This document shows, piece after piece, positions 62,690-64,000 of a stretch of 64,000 nt of DNA. The position numbers and the translations under genes were made by a program. The number at the start of each line of letters is the position of its first letter. Position 1 is the stretch's first letter. This DNA comes from Delphinus delphis. Taxonomy: Eukaryota; Chordata; Mammalia; Artiodactyla; Delphinidae. The notes beneath the pieces are model-generated. The model was given only the letters and a program-made list of their open reading frames with translations. It did not search any database and had not been told where the DNA came from. The DNA lies in NCBI RefSeq assembly GCF_949987515.2, contig NC_082694.2:9665958-9729957 (forward strand), written 5' to 3'.

Positions 62690-63140
62690 CCTCAGAGGTT
62701 CTGACGTGAGGGGATAGTATCCCACACTTACTAGGCAACCTGTCAGATGAATGACAAGGCGATTCCTGTTCAGCAGCCACCCTCCCATGCTAGGGGCGCC
62801 GTCTGGCCCGAGAGGACAGGCAAGCCACGCATCCCGTTGGTTGAAAAAGCGGGCGCAGGGTCCGCGCTTGGCGCAATAGGATTCCAGCTTTTCGATATCT
62901 CCGTGACCCGAGCGCGACCTGTTGACCACTGCGTCGCCGCGGTTGCTCGGACACCGCCAATCAAGGCGCGGCCCGAGCCGGCCCCCGTGGAGGCGGAGCC
63001 AGAGGAGAACGGGTGGGGCTCCCAGGTGGTTCCGCCGTGGGGCGGCGCGGGACTGGGTAGCGGGTCCCGCTGAGACAGACGGATTGGAAGGACAGTGTGC
63101 TGCGGTTTTGCAAATTTGCAACTGGTGGGGGGGGCGGGGG
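62690..63140 (-). promoter_or_regulatory. CpG-rich region, likely VWA3B promoter and first exon
   Basis: CpG density rises sharply here (for example GCGTCGCCGCGG at 62931-62942, GCGCGGCCCGAGCC near 62966). GC boxes occur near 63040 and 63128-63138. CCAAT is present in both orientations (62957-62961 on plus, 63082-63086 on minus). A consensus 5' splice site on the minus strand, CTA|GTAAGT (GT at 62731-62730), could end a non-coding first exon about 4.4 kb upstream of the first coding exon. No TATA box is obvious. The direction of transcription is inferred from the gene model; a divergent transcript cannot be excluded. Confidence 0.6.
62727..62739 (-). promoter_or_regulatory. Possible RFX X-box
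   Basis: Minus strand GTTGCC-T-AGTAAG matches the RFX consensus GTNRCC-N(0-3)-RGYAAC at all but the last base. It overlaps the candidate first-exon donor, so one of the two readings may be wrong. Confidence 0.35.
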
Positions 63141-63409
63141 AGGGCGCTTCAGTTACCAAAATTCCTCATATCTTTGGATATAAGTATTCCTATAGGCATT
63201 ATTTTCTCTTACTTTATTTGTACCTTAACGAGTAAGCAAAGAGCTCAAAATATGCGTCTGTGATTTTTCAGTCACTCGGAAATAAAATTGTGCTTGTGAA
63301 AAGCGTCTTTAAATCCTTAAGAGGAGATCCCACAGGCAAGAATTGTTTTACTATATGTATTGGGATATTAAACTGTGTCTTAGATTTTAAAACTCAAAAA
63401 GTGACCAGA
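63141..63409. other. Upstream flank, unique
   Basis: AT-rich sequence upstream of the CpG-rich region; nothing recognised. Confidence 0.5.
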
Positions 63410-63639
63410 GGGCTTCCCTGGTGGCGCAGTGGTTGGGAGTCCGCCTGCCAATGCAGGGGACACGGGTTCAAGCCCTGGTCTGGGAAGATCCCACATGCCG
63501 CGGAGCAACGAAGCCCGTGCGCCACAACTACTGAAGCCCGCGTGCCTACAGCCCACAAGCCGCAGCTGGAGAAAGCCCGTGCGCAGCAACGGGGACACAA
63601 TGCAGCCAAAAATAAATAAATAAAATAAATAATTAAAAA
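63410..63639 (+). mobile_element. CHR-type SINE, long form with deletion
   Basis: Duplication AAAAAGTGACCAGA at 63396-63409 and 63640-63653. Tail of AATAAATAAATAAAATAA type. The middle of the long form is missing. Confidence 0.92.
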
Positions 63640-63653
63640 AAAAAGTGACCAGA

Positions 63654-64000
63654 TTATTTGTAGGCTCAAAGATCTAATAAAACATAGTTAATATTAGAAC
63701 TGAATAATTCTGTCCTCGACAGAAAAGTCTACTTCATCTACAGGGGTTTACTTTTCCTACATTCTTTTAATGCCTTTATAACTTTAAAAGTACGGAAAGT
63801 TTGATCTTAGATCATAAATCATTATGCAAAGGTAGTAGATTGTGTACCATTGGCCCTGCAAATGACATCTGCCAACCACACCCCCCAAAAACAAACAAAA
63901 ACTCAGCAGTACTGAAGATTCTGTTCAGAAGGCAAGTAGCACAACGGCCACGCCCACGCCCACGTTTGCCAATGCCACCTTAATCCCTGCTGTCCACACC
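63654..64000. other. Upstream flank, unique
   Basis: No gene seen. A short CCACGC triplet repeat lies at 63947-63963. Confidence 0.5.

Overview
The window is mammalian nuclear DNA, almost certainly from a cetacean. The main evidence is sixteen copies of a tRNA-derived SINE with intact A and B boxes (opening GGGCTTCCCTGGTGGCGCAG). It occurs as a short form of about 200 bp and a long form of about 230-370 bp, which are the CHR-type SINEs of whales, hippos and ruminants. A near-full-length LINE-1 of the kind common in whales and dolphins supports this. Nothing is prokaryotic: there are no operons, CRISPR arrays or phage genes.

One protein-coding gene runs through the window on the minus strand: the 5' half of VWA3B (von Willebrand factor A domain containing 3B). 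Six coding exons were located by translation and splice-site reading: 58089-58316, 46037-46131, 36708-36958, 34364-34523, 27411-27580 and 15355-15470. Their phases join without a frameshift and give about 329 codons from the chosen ATG. A CpG-rich, GC-box/CCAAT-containing region at about 62.69-63.14 kb is the likely promoter and non-coding first exon. The gene continues past coordinate 1; no further exon was found below 15.3 kb.

The rest is intron filled with retroelements. Region by region: 1-8.5 kb is an old L1 carrying two SINEs, a retrocopy of an unidentified transcript and a MAGOHB processed pseudogene. 8.5-18.8 kb is mixed intron with MIR and MER5-like elements, two probable solo LTRs, a long (AC)n and exon 15355-15470. 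18.8-26.3 kb is a nearly complete but mutated L1 with a 12-bp target duplication. 26.3-37.3 kb holds a MaLR LTR, three VWA3B exons, several SINEs and unique intron. 37.4-44.7 kb is an older L1 split by a PABPC4 processed pseudogene that kept its long GC-rich 5' UTR. 44.7-49 kb holds exon 46037-46131 and a pair of SINEs at the same target sequence. 49-57 kb is two degraded L1s with SINEs and a retroposed 28S rRNA 3' end. 57-64 kb is the first coding exon, unique intron, the CpG-rich promoter and upstream flank.

Every L1 recognised lies on the plus strand, antisense to VWA3B, as do most SINEs. No new biological system was found. The most useful leads are the unidentified retrocopy (3805-4646), the CpG-rich PABPC4 retrocopy with its 19-bp triplication, the 28S rRNA retrocopy, the twin SINE insertion, the L1 5' UTR placed to act on the 3' part of VWA3B, and a possible RFX X-box at the VWA3B promoter.
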